Shown one piece after another: positions 1 to 11,714 of a stretch of DNA of 64,000 nucleotides. Each line of letters starts with the position of its first letter. The stretch's first letter is position 1. The notes under the pieces are model-generated. The model was given only the letters and a program-made list of their open reading frames with translations. It searched no databases and was not told where the DNA came from. Made by a program: the position numbers and the translations under genes. Origin of the DNA: Penium margaritaceum (Eukaryota > Streptophyta > Zygnematophyceae > Desmidiales > Peniaceae); NCBI GenBank assembly GCA_023375785.1, contig SZWC01008545.1:4932-68931 (forward strand). Reading direction: 5' to 3'.

Positions 1-43
1 CCTCCTCCTCCTCCTCCCCCCCCCCTCTGCCTCCTCCTCACGT
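1..43. repeat. Pyrimidine-rich low-complexity 3' flank of the NCL gene
   Basis: A CCT-repeat and C-run lie just beyond the NCL stop codon. This would be the start of its 3' untranslated region, but no polyadenylation signal can be judged because the window begins here. Confidence 0.5.
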
Positions 44-2110
44 TCAACTCCACCCGAGAACAAAGTCAAGGTAGAGGACAATGCCGAGGGATAGAGGATA
101 AAGCATGAGGACGACGAGTGCCACCCACGTGGGGAACGTGCGCTTGGAGCCGCCCAGATAACCGACGAGCAGAACGTTGAGGAGGATGATCACGACCTCC
201 GCCGAGAACTCCCAGCGCAGGTCGCGGAAGTAGACGAGGGCAAGGAACACGCCGAGGCACAGCGTGTTGTTCATGCTGATCGCGCCGTACACCTGCGAGT
301 AGGTGAGCGAGATCGTGCGCTTGCGCTTCTTCAGCGCAAACGAGAGGGACGAGATGACCTCGCTCGCGTTCGACGCGAGGGGTGCGGCGACAAAGGCGAC
401 GAAGAAGGCCGGGATGCCCGACGCCTGCGAGAAGTTGGTGATGGAGTCGACGACGGGGTCCGCGAACACGGTGACGAGCACCGCCCCGCCGAAGATGAGG
501 ACGACGGCGCTGCGGATGATCTGGAATGGGGTCTTGGGCACCTCCTCATCCTCCTCGTCGTCGTTGTCATCGTCCTCGCCGCCGTCGTTGGCCTCGCCGA
601 TCTCGTCCTTGAGCAGCTCCAGCTGGTCGTGGGCCGCGTGCGCGTGGCGGTCCCAGAAGGCGTCGACCATGCCCGAGGCAGTGCGCAAGGGCTGCCCCCC
701 TGCTCCGAGCGCTGTGCCGGCTTCGTTCGCGACGTCGTTGAGCACCTTCTTTGTCGTCACGTGGCTCATCCACTTGCCCATCCCCTTGAGAAACTCGAGG
801 CGCTCGATCTCGCCGTCCGAGTTCACGTCGAACTCGCGCATCCACGCGTTGATCTCCTCCTCCTCCGGCACCGCGCCCTGGCGGATGCCGAGGCCGAGGA
901 TGAGTGCGCGCAGCTCGGTTCGCGACAGCGTGCCCGACTGGTCCGTGTCAAAGTGCATGAACACCTTGTTCAGCGTCTCGAGGTTCGGGTGGCCGTCGGG
1001 GTTGACGAGCGCGCCCCACGTGTGCGCCTTGGCGAGGTTGTGCAGGTCGCGCAGCGCGAGCGTGCGGATGTAGTGCAGCCGCGCGTACTCCATCCGCGAC
1101 TCCTGCAGCCACGGCGACACCACCTGGTACGTGCAGTAGGCCACGAGGCCTGAGAGCGCTAGCACGAGGCCGACCAGCGCCGCGATGCGCCCCTGGATCC
1201 CCTCGTTGCCGCCGTCGAGGAGCGGGATCTGCATCACGACGAACGGCACGAGCGTCATCATCATGACCCACGCGCCGACGCGCGTCTGCTCGTCCACCGT
1301 CACGCCCGTGCGCGCCACGTCCCACCACGGCCGCGTCAGCGTGCGGTCCTTGGCCACCAGCCCCACCGCGGGCTTCTCCTCCAGGTCGCACCGCCCCGCC
1401 ACGAGCGAGCCCGCCCACGTCACCGTCAGGATCATGATTGTGCTCCCGGCCAGGACCCCCATGCCCACCAGCACCGACTCCTGCGCCTCCGCCTTGCTCC
1501 CCGACAGCCCCGACACCGTGATCAGCGCCGCGTCCGGGAACGCGCCGAGCACGGGCAGCAGGAGGCCGCCGATGAGGCCCGGGTTCAGCACCTGCAGCAG
1601 CAGCTCCGAGCCGTCGGATATGAGCTGCGCCGCCACGAGCACGAGGTAGCCGTAGGCCAGCATGAGGAACAGGTTGCCCGTGATGCTGTCGCTGCATGGC
1701 AGCACGCCGTAGATCTCCTCGCACCTTTCGCCCGCTCCCTCCTCCTCCGCCGCCGCCGCCGTTGCTGCTGCTCCCACTGCCGACGCGGCTCCTTCAGCTC
1801 CTGCTGCTGCTCCCATCGCCGCTACCGGTGCTGCCGTTGTGGACGCATTTGGAGCACGCAGAAGGCCGCCAGCACTGCTGGCGTACGCGGGAGATGCTGA
1901 CGTGGCGGAGTGGACCAGGAGGATGTCCCCTGCCACGAGGGCCCGCCTGGCGCTGAAGCCAGGGGCGCCGCCCCAAGAGGAAAATTCCTGCCAGCGTCGG
2001 GCTTTGGACCATTGCACGGGCGACACGGCTCCAAGCAGAAGCACGGCCGACGCGAAAACGATGGCAGAGGCGGCGCGAAGCCGCTGCCTGGTCCTGCCAC
2101 GCGGCGCCAT
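44..2110 (-). CDS. NCL: NCL-like EF-hand Na+/Ca2+ exchanger-family membrane protein
   Basis: Plant NCL proteins are cation/Ca2+ exchanger-superfamily membrane proteins in which two transmembrane halves flank a cytosolic EF-hand domain. Numbered on the 785-codon open frame that reaches 2401, the sequence shows a CEEIYGVLPCSDS segment (227-239), a first alpha-repeat with GSELLLQ and PDAALITVSGLSGS (264-302), EF-hand loops at 485-496 (DTDQSGTLSRTE) and 525-536 (DVNSDGEIERLE), an acidic stretch (608-620), and a second alpha-repeat with PLASNASE (674-681). About ten hydrophobic segments are visible, and the protein ends in LGWS. I start at codon 98 (base 2110) because MAPRGRTRQRLRAASAIVFA begins a clear signal peptide, giving 688 residues; the frame upstream is only Ala-rich. 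No intron is seen. The gene is far richer in GC than the DNA after 3 kb. Family assignment is firm; the start, transport direction and membrane are inferred. Confidence 0.9.
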   Translation of the reverse strand: MAPRGRTRQRLRAASAIVFASAVLLLGAVSPVQWSKARRWQEFSSWGGAPGFSARRALVAGDILLVHSATSASPAYASSAGGLLRAPNASTTAAPVAAMGAAAGAEGAASAVGAAATAAAAEEEGAGERCEEIYGVLPCSDSITGNLFLMLAYGYLVLVAAQLISDGSELLLQVLNPGLIGGLLLPVLGAFPDAALITVSGLSGSKAEAQESVLVGMGVLAGSTIMILTVTWAGSLVAGRCDLEEKPAVGLVAKDRTLTRPWWDVARTGVTVDEQTRVGAWVMMMTLVPFVVMQIPLLDGGNEGIQGRIAALVGLVLALSGLVAYCTYQVVSPWLQESRMEYARLHYIRTLALRDLHNLAKAHTWGALVNPDGHPNLETLNKVFMHFDTDQSGTLSRTELRALILGLGIRQGAVPEEEEINAWMREFDVNSDGEIERLEFLKGMGKWMSHVTTKKVLNDVANEAGTALGAGGQPLRTASGMVDAFWDRHAHAAHDQLELLKDEIGEANDGGEDDDNDDEEDEEVPKTPFQIIRSAVVLIFGGAVLVTVFADPVVDSITNFSQASGIPAFFVAFVAAPLASNASEVISSLSFALKKRKRTISLTYSQVYGAISMNNTLCLGVFLALVYFRDLRWEFSAEVVIILLNVLLVGYLGGSKRTFPTWVALVVLMLYPLSLGIVLYLDFVLGWS

Positions 2111-2164
2111 CTCAGCGTCCCTGTCTGCAAAGACCCCCTCGATTTTTCTAGGAGCTGACGCCGC

Positions 2165-2420
2165 TGGCTTGATGCTGCTTGTTCCCGTGAGCAATGCTGC
2201 ACCTGCCGCTACTGCCGCTGCTTCTGCCGCTGCTGCTCCTGCCCTAGCAGGTTGGTGCCGGGCCAATACTGCTGCTGCCGCCGCCGATGCTGCTGCTGCT
2301 GCTGTTGCTGCTGCTGATGCTGATGATGCTGTAGCTGCTCTTGCCGCTGGTTGTGATGATAACGCTCCTACGGCTGCTGCTCCTGCCGCCGCCGCCGTCA
2401 CAGCTACAGCTATTGGTTCT
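2165..2420 (-). repeat. Imperfect GCN/CTG trinucleotide tract upstream of NCL
   Basis: Imperfect GCT/GCC/GCA triplets run through this stretch. On the minus strand they would read as poly-Ala in frame with NCL, which is why the open frame extends to base 2401. I treat the tract as 5' leader rather than coding because a good signal peptide starts at 2110. If it is translated, NCL gains a 97-residue Ala-rich extension. Confidence 0.6.
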
Positions 2421-3383
2421 GCTGCTGCTGCGTCACATACGTGTCGTCGACTTGTTCACAGTGAAAAGACAAAATCGCCGACTGCAGCCAGCCACCTTGA
2501 CGTTCTCAGAAAAAAAATTGGTTCGGCAGGGCATGAACTTGCACAACCACGGACACGTGGACAAGCCTGTACAGCAAGCCTCTTTGGCCCCAAGAACCTT
2601 GCGTCCGTGAACGACACCGGAGAGCTGTACAGCCGTTTTCGTCAGCGGAGGAACGCCCACGGCCGTTCTTTGCCGGGCAAGGCGCAAGCATTCAACCTTA
2701 GCTTGGGGAGGCGCAACTTGGTCTGGACTTGGAAGTTGGCTCGCACTTCAACCCACTGTGCATGTGGCGGCGTGCGCAGTGCCGTTCTCTTCGACAGCGG
2801 CCGAGGCCTTGCTGAGTGTCGGACGTGCATGCGAGGGAAGCGAGGACAACGGGGCATGGGAGAAATGTGTTTTATTGTTGTGAGAGCCACTACGCTGCCT
2901 CTGTTGAACACAGTGGCGGTTGAGCCTGGCGGATATGGTGCAGAGCACGCGTAGAGAGGGGCCGGGGCGTGAGATGCGCGTCTCCAATTCTCGTCCCTTA
3001 GCCAGAAGCTAGATCGAGTGGACAGTGGCAGGGGACCATTTTACTCGTTCAGGCATCCATCAGCAGAGCACGTAAGCCATTTTACGGATCTAGCCGTGTT
3101 TTTTAATTCTCTTAAGTCTACGGCCGCCCTACCTCCACTAACTCTCAACAACTTTGGCCATAGTAGACATGGTCTGCTACTGACCCTCCTGTCGTGACTG
3201 TCAACAACCACGAGGAGACATCTGCTTTCAAGTTTAGCCATCACAGAGGGGTATGGGAAAACGATGGCTTCTACATACATGTACAAGATATTTAAAAATA
3301 AAAATGCACAATCTTCTTAACAGCATCCTCTTGCTAAGGAATAGTTAGACGTTCGAGGAGTGGGATCTTCCTTCTATGCAAGA
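2421..3383. other. NCL upstream flank, no gene recognised
   Basis: This stretch should hold the NCL promoter, but I see no convincing TATA box or other element. Base composition falls from GC-rich to AT-richer towards 3.3 kb. Short open frames on both strands match no family I know. Confidence 0.5.
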
Positions 3384-3928
3384 TGTTATGCCAAAGGGTG
3401 CATATCGGGTGAACAAGTAGAAATTGCGATGCAAAAAACGATTTTGGGACACTTGACGAATTTATAACTAGCGATAAGTGTACTTTGATGACAAGTATCG
3501 AAATAATCAAACATATATATACAAGTGTCGAGTTCTGAATGACACATGGTCAAGGTCATTGGGTCGATTGTCGAGCGACGCGGATGGAGTCGCGTCCGGA
3601 GTGGTCAAATTTGAGAAGTTCTACCGAGAAATTGGGAGGCTTCGAGAATCGATGGTGAAGGTGCGAGAGGAATCTTTATAAATCAAAATTCGTCTCGCTA
3701 CGTCTAGAAGTCGACCAAAAGGTCGTGATACTTCTCTCGTAGATTCGCGAGAGTGGTCCAAGTTGTCAAACGATTCAAGAAGATTCACTAGAGGCGAGGG
3801 CAATTGGTTGGTTTACACTCGACCATTACAATGAATATCGAGGTCTCGCGACACGGTGAGCTTTTTGTGTAAAAATAGAAATGGTAACTCAGAAAGATTA
3901 AGGACTCATGTACGTCTACTACGTAACA
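3384..3928 (-). repeat. 3' LTR of the chromovirus
   Basis: It aligns along its length with 8713-9264 and keeps terminal TG/CA in element orientation. A polypurine tract, complement of ttccccccttt, lies immediately inside it at 3931-3943. Confidence 0.82.
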
Positions 3929-3940
3929 CTTTCCCCCCTT

Positions 3941-4150
3941 TTAGCCGCGATGCCCTGGCGAGCATATAGATGTGGCCCGTTGACAGCGGTCATAGCTGTC
4001 GATTAGGTGATCAACATCACGGAGGTTGTCGTAGGGTTCCTTGTTGTGTGAGGCGTCATAGCCATGCCACATCACAAGATATTCTATCTTTTCTACTCGT
4101 CGTCGATGGCGAAGGATGTTCTCAATGACATACTCTGTGTCCTCGTCCAC
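3941..4150 (-). other. Chromodomain region of the gypsy integrase
   Basis: The frame contains YVIENILRHRRR followed by IEYLVMWHGYD and EPYDNLRDVDHLIDSY. This is the chromodomain pattern at the integrase C-terminus of chromoviruses, and the same motif recurs in the gypsy fragment at 42 kb. It belongs to the fossil element and is not a host chromatin gene. Confidence 0.85.
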
Positions 4151-7100
4151 TTGAATGGGAAGAGAGGGATGGACATCCCTACCGGGGTTGTTTTCTCCGA
4201 GGACTTAAATAGTGTTTCAGTCTTCTGATATGGAACACCAGATGAACATGCATAGTGTTAGGGAGTTTGATTTGCAAAACCAAAAGGTTCTGCATGCGCT
4301 TGATCTCAAATGGTCCTAGCCATCAGGATTTGAGCTTAAAAAATTTGACTTTACGAGTTTCACATTGGTCAAGCAGAGAAGGATTTAATCGCCAATGGCG
4401 AACATGTGGTCGTTGCAATGTAGTTCAGCTACTTGTTTCATTATTGATTTTTTCTTCTCAAGGATTTGTTACGTTTCCTCCCACATGGTGACAAAGTCTT
4501 GGCGTTGGACGTCGACCGCAAGAATAATGCTATGATTGTGAAGTCTGTTTGGTGTGACAGGAAGTTTTCCATACACCACTTCAAATGATGTTTTACTCAT
4601 TGTGAAGGAAACTACTAATTTGTATGTGATTTTGGCAGTCACGAGTTTTTGTGCCCAATCCATTGCATGAGGTTTGCATAGCGTTGGCAATAGCTACTCA
4701 AATGTTTGATTTGTCTAATAGGTTTAATCGTCTGTTTAATGATGAAACACCGTCCATTTTGATTTTTGTTGTCGCATCTAGTCATCAGTTCGCGTAAAGA
4801 AAGACAGGTGAATCGATCGTCTATATCCCTCGTGATGGTTCTCAGTATAGCATGCAGTCACACGATGTAGTTTAAAACCAATCATGATGTTCCCTCGATG
4901 GTGATGGTGGAAATTGTCGGAATGAAGTGGGTGATTTCGGAAAACCTTTTGAATACCACCAGGATTGCGTCATATCCCTCGAGTGTAACAATTAGTCCCG
5001 TGACGAAGTCCATGGAGATGTCAGTCCATGGTTCTGTCAAAATAGGGTGTGGTTGTAGGAGTCCAGGTGGCCGTATGCAAGAGGATTTTTGTCACTAACG
5101 AGTGTAGAAAAGATTGCAAACATTATCCACTTCCGATTGCATCTTAACCTACCAATAGTTATTTGCTAGCTTTTTCACTGCTTTTTCCTCTCTGAAGTGT
5201 CCACCTGGTCCTATGTTGTTGCATTTATCGAGCAACATATGATGAATTTCGTGTTTTGAGAAAGCGACCACCTGACAAGTGGATCTTTATAACCAGAGGG
5301 TGGTTCATACCAAACTTTTGCCTTGTAATATCCGTCCAACTGGTCTTAGCCATGTGTGAACAGCCGGTCGAGGCACGAGTCTTGTTGTAGTTGTAACGTC
5401 GCCGCCTCAGGCATTGAATCTGGTTTGCGACTAGGTGTGTCTACTAAGATGGTTTTGCCTGCCCGGTACTCGATATCATAATCGAACCCCAATTCAAGGA
5501 ACTCCATCCATCGAGTTTAACATCGACTAAGGTTCAGCTATGTGTTCAAGTAAATCAAAGCATGGTGTTCGATGCCCACACTACATCAACGGTACTCGAA
5601 GTGATACCGCCATGTCAAGAATGCATGTACGACTGCCATCGTTTTATTCTCATGCATAACATACTTGAGTTCTGGTCCTCGCAGCTTTTGATACATGTAT
5701 GCAACTCGTTCCTTGTCGTTTTCATGGTCTCACACGAAGACTACACCGATAGCTCGGTCTAACACGTCTAGAGCCACGACATAGTCAACCGTTGGATCTG
5801 CTAATTGTAAGGCGAGCGTCAAGGTTAAAGCATTCCACAAACCAGTGAAATCTTCTTATCCACTATCTCCCCACCACTAATCATGTTGTTTTTGAATGAG
5901 GTCAAAGAAAGATGCTAACACTCAAGCGTAATTTCAGAAATAATGTTGATAGTAATTGATGAAGGCAAGGATGTCTCAAACGTTGGTTGGCATCGGCCAA
6001 TCAACGATTGTTGTTGGCTTTTTATCCATGGTGATCCATTCACTACTGATGACATGACCCCAAAACTCGATCAAACGGTGACCAAAGTCGTGCTTCTAGA
6101 GCTTTTCTAAAAAAATCTCTCTTATAAAAACATCGAGAACGTTTTTAAGATGTCCATCGTGCTCCTCAAGAGAGCGTCTCTACGCCGAAATTTCATCACA
6201 GTACACAATGATAAAATTGTCGAGGTATGGGTAAAAACTATTGTTCATTGTTACCGTAAACGGTACTAGGGCATTCGTTAGTCTGAATGGCATTACCGTC
6301 AGCTCCAAATACCTATAGCGAGTTCAAAACGACGTCTTCTCATAGTTCACTTGTGCTCTGTAGATCTGGTGATAAGTGCTACACAAGTCAATTATGGTAA
6401 AATTCTCAACCCCTCGAAGTTGGTCAAAAGGCTCATCAGCTCTAGGAAGAAGGTAACGATTCTTGATGCTAGCTGCATTCAATGCTCAAAAATCCATGCA
6501 CATCCGCATCTCACAATTTTTCTTCCTTACGAATAGTACTCGTGTGGTGAATGTGACGTGGATGGGCAGATGAAACCCTAACCGAGAATCTTGTCTATTA
6601 GCTTCTTCAACCCGATCAATCCGTGATCGCTCATCTGATAGGCCCCTCAGATTGTGGGTCAGCTACTCGACTTCAGTTTGATGCGATGGTCAATGTCTCG
6701 TTAAGAAGGTAAGGTTCTTCAGATTCTGTCAGGAAAGACGTTTGCAAAACTCTTGGATTACTAGTGCAAACTCTTAAGGTACTATCACAAACTTTGTAGA
6801 TGCCGATAAGGCTAATGAGGCCGATGAGTCAACGGTCACTACTTCCGCTTCTTCTATTGGCTTGAGTTTAGCGAGCCATGCATGTGCTCCTACTAACATA
6901 CTATCTTTGGCTCCATTGAGCGGTATGGGTTTTACGGCTGGTCGTTTTTAGGCTTCTACGGCTTCCTCTACTACTTCCATTTGTACTATCGTCTTTCGTC
7001 CCACATGTACAACTTGTCTCGTGTTGCCGTAGATCTCCACATAGATGTCATCGTTGTTCGAGTCCACTTATGAACTATGCTAATATAGGATATCTTGTTC

Positions 7101-8697
7101 AAGAATGATTATGTAATCACATATTGGCAGAACCTCTAGACTCTTACATGTCGTAGATCTCTTATCCGTACTTGTCCTGGTTCTCAGAGTCTTTGTATTT
7201 GTAATCTTCCGTTGACATATTTTCCTTCAAACACCCTTGGTTTATTTTGCAAACTTAGTTTGCGAATCATGTTGTTGCTTAAAATGCTCTGTAAAACTCC
7301 TCCATCCAATAGTGTCAGTATCGTTCTGTGACTCTTACTTCCTCGAGGCTAAACTTTTAGCGGTATCGCTAATTGGTCCTTCTTGTTCCCCTCGTAGAGA
7401 AATGTGATATAAGAAACCCTTTGCAATAAATTAGGCTAATCACATGGGTGATCGTTTGGCGTAGATTGCTCTGTATGAACATGAATTGTGCCTTTCACTC
7501 TTGCCATTTTCTACTCCACGACTTTTCCGTAGTTGAAGTAGGTGCGTATCTCTTTGGTTGATGGCTTCCACTTACATCAGAGTTGAGGAGTCTGCCAACT
7601 GGCCTTTACTATTTCTATAACCCTAGGCGTAGGATTCTAAGATCCACGCATTGTACTTACTATCGTCAATCATTTTGGCTGCTATCATCATCTATAGTAG
7701 GTCATTTTGGATGTCAAAAATGGGGATCTCTCAACAATTATCTTGCTTACGGTCGCTGTTGTAGTGATAACTAAGCTCTTTGAGGGCAATGTCTACTCTA
7801 GTGTTGATCTCACAGAATCTTCAAGTGCACTCTGCCTTGCTACGTGACAAATGGAGACATTGGAGCTTGTATCATGCGTCATACCTTTGTTCAGCTGTCC
7901 AAATTGTGTGAGCAATGCATGAGAGAATTTTGTTCTTGTCGGTTGGTGGCAACAGTATGTCTTCTCACTCTGGGTTGATCGGCTCCAAGGGTACAATGCC
8001 TCTAGTTAACGACATGAGATGGGCGGCGTTGGCCGTTGATCATGCCGCGCCTGTCTTTTGCTAGCGTACAATGGTCTTCACATTAGACCACCTACTAAGC
8101 GCTGCCATGCAAAAGCGTGGCCACGAGGTCAATCTTCTTTTGACTGTCGTTGACCCAGTAATGGTGAAGTACACCTCCAAACTTGTTAGCCACATTCAAA
8201 CCGTCAATCCCATAGAGTTTACAAGATCAAACGGTTTTGATGGGGCTAGACGAATTTTCAGTTCACTCGAGACTTGTGAATTTCTCTCAATGAGCAACGC
8301 TTCACGTGCGCTTGAGTAGTGAAGTACCTCCATTGTGATGTTGACTTGTTCGAGAAGATGGTTGTTGATCCCCTTAAGCAAAGAAATCCTGTTTTCAGTT
8401 CCTTGTTGATCTATGCTTGTTGTTTAGTGCCACATGTTGTTTTCGTTATCGTCGTTGATGTAATTGGTGAGGGCGGCTGGTTTACCACTAGGTCCATGAC
8501 CGGATTGGTCATCAAAGCGGTAGGAATTGATCCAGTTGTCACATATCCTACCATGCCACCATTAGCTGTCGCTTTAAGGTTTCTTTGCATACGCACATTC
8601 TACTCCTCCAACGTCAAAATATTCATCAAAGAACCATTGTTGGTCGTCCGTTGCGCTTGCTTCCCTCACGTCGTAGTCGCAAAGTCCCATACCATTC

Positions 8698-8711
8698 TGC
8701 TCTTATACCAA
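8698..8711 (-). other. Primer-binding site of the chromovirus
   Basis: On the minus strand, just inside the right-hand LTR, the sequence reads TTGGTATAAGAGC. This is close to the complement of the plant initiator-Met tRNA 3' end (TGGTATCAGAGC). It fixes the element's direction. Confidence 0.7.
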
Positions 8712-8712
8712 G

Positions 8713-9264
8713 GGTTATGTCGAACGTAGGGTCTATGGTGAACAACTAGAAATTATGAGGTAGAACACAATTTAGAAACTAGGATATTTTAGCAATTTTT
8801 GATGAAGAATAAGTGCATTTCAATGACAAGTGTCAAAATGAACAAACATACACATAAATGTGTCAAGATATGAATGACACATAGTCAACTTTGTTGGGTT
8901 GACTGTCAAACGACGCGTACGGAGTCGTGTCGTGAGTGGTCGGATTGGAGAAGTTGCGCCGAGAAATGAGGGGGCTTTGAGAATCGACCATGAATATGCG
9001 AGATGCATATTCATTAATCCGTATTCGTCTCACTGCTTCAAGAAGTCGACTAAGAGACCAAGATACTTCTATCGTAGATTCACAAGAGTGGTTAAAGTTG
9101 TTAGAAGGTTTGGGAAGGTTCCCTAGAGGCAAGGGATACCTATTTGGTTTGACCTCGATCGTCGTAGTGAATGTAGAGGTCTTGTGACACAATGGGGTCT
9201 TTGTGTGATAACACAAATCCCCACAGGAAAATTGTTAGGAATGGTGTACGTCCAGTACGTAACA
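8713..9264 (-). repeat. 5' LTR of the chromovirus
   Basis: This is the partner of 3384-3928. Both copies share the outer end gtacgtc..tacgtaaca. The next base after the LTR begins gaaga, a possible target-site duplication of caaga at 3379-3383. Confidence 0.82.
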
Positions 9265-10513
9265 GAAGATATGGCAAATGGGTGTTAGACTGTCGCCTTC
9301 CTGTTGTTAGTGTCCGTGGGAGTTCCATATGTTTTGCTTGATTTCTTGATCATTTGTGATTCTACACTAATTATATGCCAATGAGGTCATTGCGTCGAAA
9401 AGACAAGAAGTTAGATTGGTCCCCTTATGTCTGTGGGATTTTTTCGACATTATTTTATATTTAATTTTGGATTGTGGGGAAATTTTCAAGAATTGAAATT
9501 CCAAATCCACTTGCAACAAGTGCCTATGACTTGCTTACACATTGGTTTGGTCACATCTATTCAAAAAATCATTTCGTCCACAATTTTACCTCGCAAATAC
9601 AGATTTGGTTAACCTTTTTCCTTCAATAAGTAAGTAATTGAAGATAAATGTTGTGATTTTGGCATATTTGTGACAATGTCATGAATCTCCAACACCTGTA
9701 AATGCATGCCAAGTAGGTATTACTGTGTACTCATGGAGATGTACTCTGGATACCTCAATCTTTAATCATCACTATATTTCATCATAATATGGAGGTCTTG
9801 TTAATTTTAGAGAGCCCTTGCACTATTTCTTGTCTGCATTGGATCATTCGGGACTTGACAGGTCATCCATTTGGCTTTGTTAAATCCCTTGCAGTAAAAG
9901 TGCTTCGGTTGAAGTCACACATTTGTCCAGCAAAACATTGCTGAAAAGGGTGAATTTCGACGTTGGACAACTGGGGATTGTTTGGTAAAATTTGAGGTAT
10001 TCACATTTCAATACATGATATACAAGGAAGGTGTAGAGATACACGAATACGTCCTGGACCATTGATGACATCATTAGAGCGTCAATGCGGAAAGTGAGGG
10101 GAAGGAGATCATGATATTCATGTAACTTTCTTTGTTTTTACCAAGCAACCTCAGAAATAACATTCAAATGCACGATTCACATGCATGTATCTACCAGCCA
10201 AGAGATCCTTTTCTTCTTACCTAATTCCAAGCACAAGTGTACTTTGTGGGCACATTTTCTAGTGACCTATTTGCAACAAATATGGCTCAATCGTTGTGAG
10301 GTCATTTCACACTCAAACATTCCCCTTCGTCCATACATCCACTCTCTTTCGGACAACATCCCACTTCAAGCCTCGGTTTTCCTCAGCCTTCAACCTTCCG
10401 ATCAGAAACAAAAGACCCTCTCCTTGCTAAAAGCTTCTAGAATCCTAATGTGGGACCCTGGCTCTACCTCCTCTCTCTCTCACGGAATGTTTACAATAAA
10501 ATCCTCAATCTAG
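9265..10513. other. Intergenic stretch, nothing recognised
   Basis: AT-rich sequence with only short open frames. I find no LTR, inverted repeat or protein motif that I recognise. Confidence 0.4.
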
Positions 10514-10948
10514 CATCATGAGGTAGGGTCTCCCTTCAATGGATCTAACCAGCCCTACCTCTCCTTTGGTCATGGAAAGTGTTACGACACTTTCAATAGG
10601 GGTGGTTTTAGTGGGTGCGACTCCCACATAACCCTTGAGAGCCTCTCTCTAGGTACCTCCTTTGGCGTGGTTTTTTACCCCACGTGGAATGGCAGCTTGT
10701 CTGTAAAGTTCACAACGAAAGGTGTAGGTGTATGTTTCCACCTAAATGGCATACGCCAAAAAATCACATGCATGTATCTTTTTGAGAGCTTATTCTACCT
10801 TTCAGAGGGGCGTCGCAGGGAAAACGAGGAAGTCGAGGTCCAGGAGTGCTTAAAAATAACTTTGCTAACCATGGAGAAATCGACTGTGATCTTTGTGAAC
10901 CTTGCATATCGTCTTTACGAAGGATCCATCGACACACCGTTCACATGA
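10514..10948 (+). other. Unrecognised 145-codon open frame
   Basis: One frame stays open for about 145 codons between two stops, with a varied residue make-up including FNGSNQPYLSFGHGKCYDTF. There is no ATG near the front; the first is well inside. I do not recognise a domain. It could be an exon of an unseen gene, a remnant of an unrecognised element, or a chance frame. Confidence 0.2.
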
Positions 10949-11053
10949 GAATCCGGTGGGGGGAAAGCCTAAAAATGTGTTCTATACAACATTTTGTATA
11001 CTTTGTAGCTGTCACGGATCATGCAAAATATGGCCTGGGTGCGATGTAGGTGA

Positions 11054-11404
11054 TTGTTTGTATTAGGTTTGAAAGACGAATCGCTCGATTCAAACATCGC
11101 ACGTCACATTGGGAGGCTAAGGGACCGTGTTGATGCATTGTGGGGCCATCATCTCGATAGAGATGTTCGCCCTTTCGCGGTGACCTTCGCTACCAAACAC
11201 AACAATGTCGCACTTTTATTTGACGTACTTTGCAGATTGGCATCAGGTAGATTCCCTCCACTGGCAGTGATTCACAACTCAAGGACATCTTCTTTGACGC
11301 CTGTGATGTTGCTGATTTTTGCAATGTACGACTCGGGTTTGCTCTGTGATGCTGAAAAATCGCTATATCATGTCAAACCATGTTTCCACCGTCTCACTTT
11401 GTGA
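11054..11404 (+). other. Unrecognised 116-codon open frame
   Basis: The frame begins MFVLGLKDESLDSNIARHIG and continues without low complexity. It matches no family I recognise and lacks supporting context such as a neighbouring exon or an element boundary. It may be a chance frame. Confidence 0.15.
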
Positions 11405-11714
11405 TGCTGGTTTTTGGATTATACATTTTACAAGGAATCGAGTGATAAAAAGTGAATCAAGAGGTTCTTGACGGCTGCCCGTGGGTTAAGCCTTTTTATC
11501 ACATCAAGTAAAACCACTGAAAAGTCCTTGGTTCCGCTTTCCGAAGTGACCAAGCAACAAGTAAGAAAGTCGGATTGCGGAAATACTGCCTTCTATCGAG
11601 ATGTTGAGCAATGTTGGGCCGATGTAGGACATTGCGCGTGAAGTTAGAAGAACGGTTCCCGGCTGGCGTCGAGACAGATCGTTGTAGGTATCGATTCGTA
11701 CTTTCGCGATGTTT

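Larger units (their letters stand above)
3384..9264 (-). mobile_element. Ty3/gypsy chromovirus fossil, LTR to LTR
   Basis: This is a gypsy element on the minus strand, bounded by LTRs at 3384-3928 and 8713-9264. Parts seen, in element order, are an initiator-Met type primer site next to the right LTR, a gag region (about 8.0-8.7 kb), reverse transcriptase and RNase H (about 5.4-6.7 kb), an integrase C-terminal region (4469-4690), a chromodomain (3941-4150) and a G-rich polypurine tract. The chromodomain places it among chromoviruses, which target heterochromatin. By eye the LTRs differ at roughly a fifth to a quarter of positions, so the insertion is old. The coding region is heavily broken, with well over ten interruptions. 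Flanking 5-mers caaga and gaaga are a possible target duplication. Confidence 0.85.

Noticed and set aside
303-2954. Long plus-strand open frames opposite NCL (for example 303-1073, 629-1153 and 1839-2954)
   Set aside because: They are GC-rich shadows of NCL and its Ala-codon tract, with Ser/Arg- or Ala-rich translations and no recognisable domain.
3941-4150. Chromodomain as part of a host chromatin gene
   Set aside because: It lies between two matching LTRs, next to a polypurine tract and downstream of gypsy pol remnants, so it belongs to the chromovirus.
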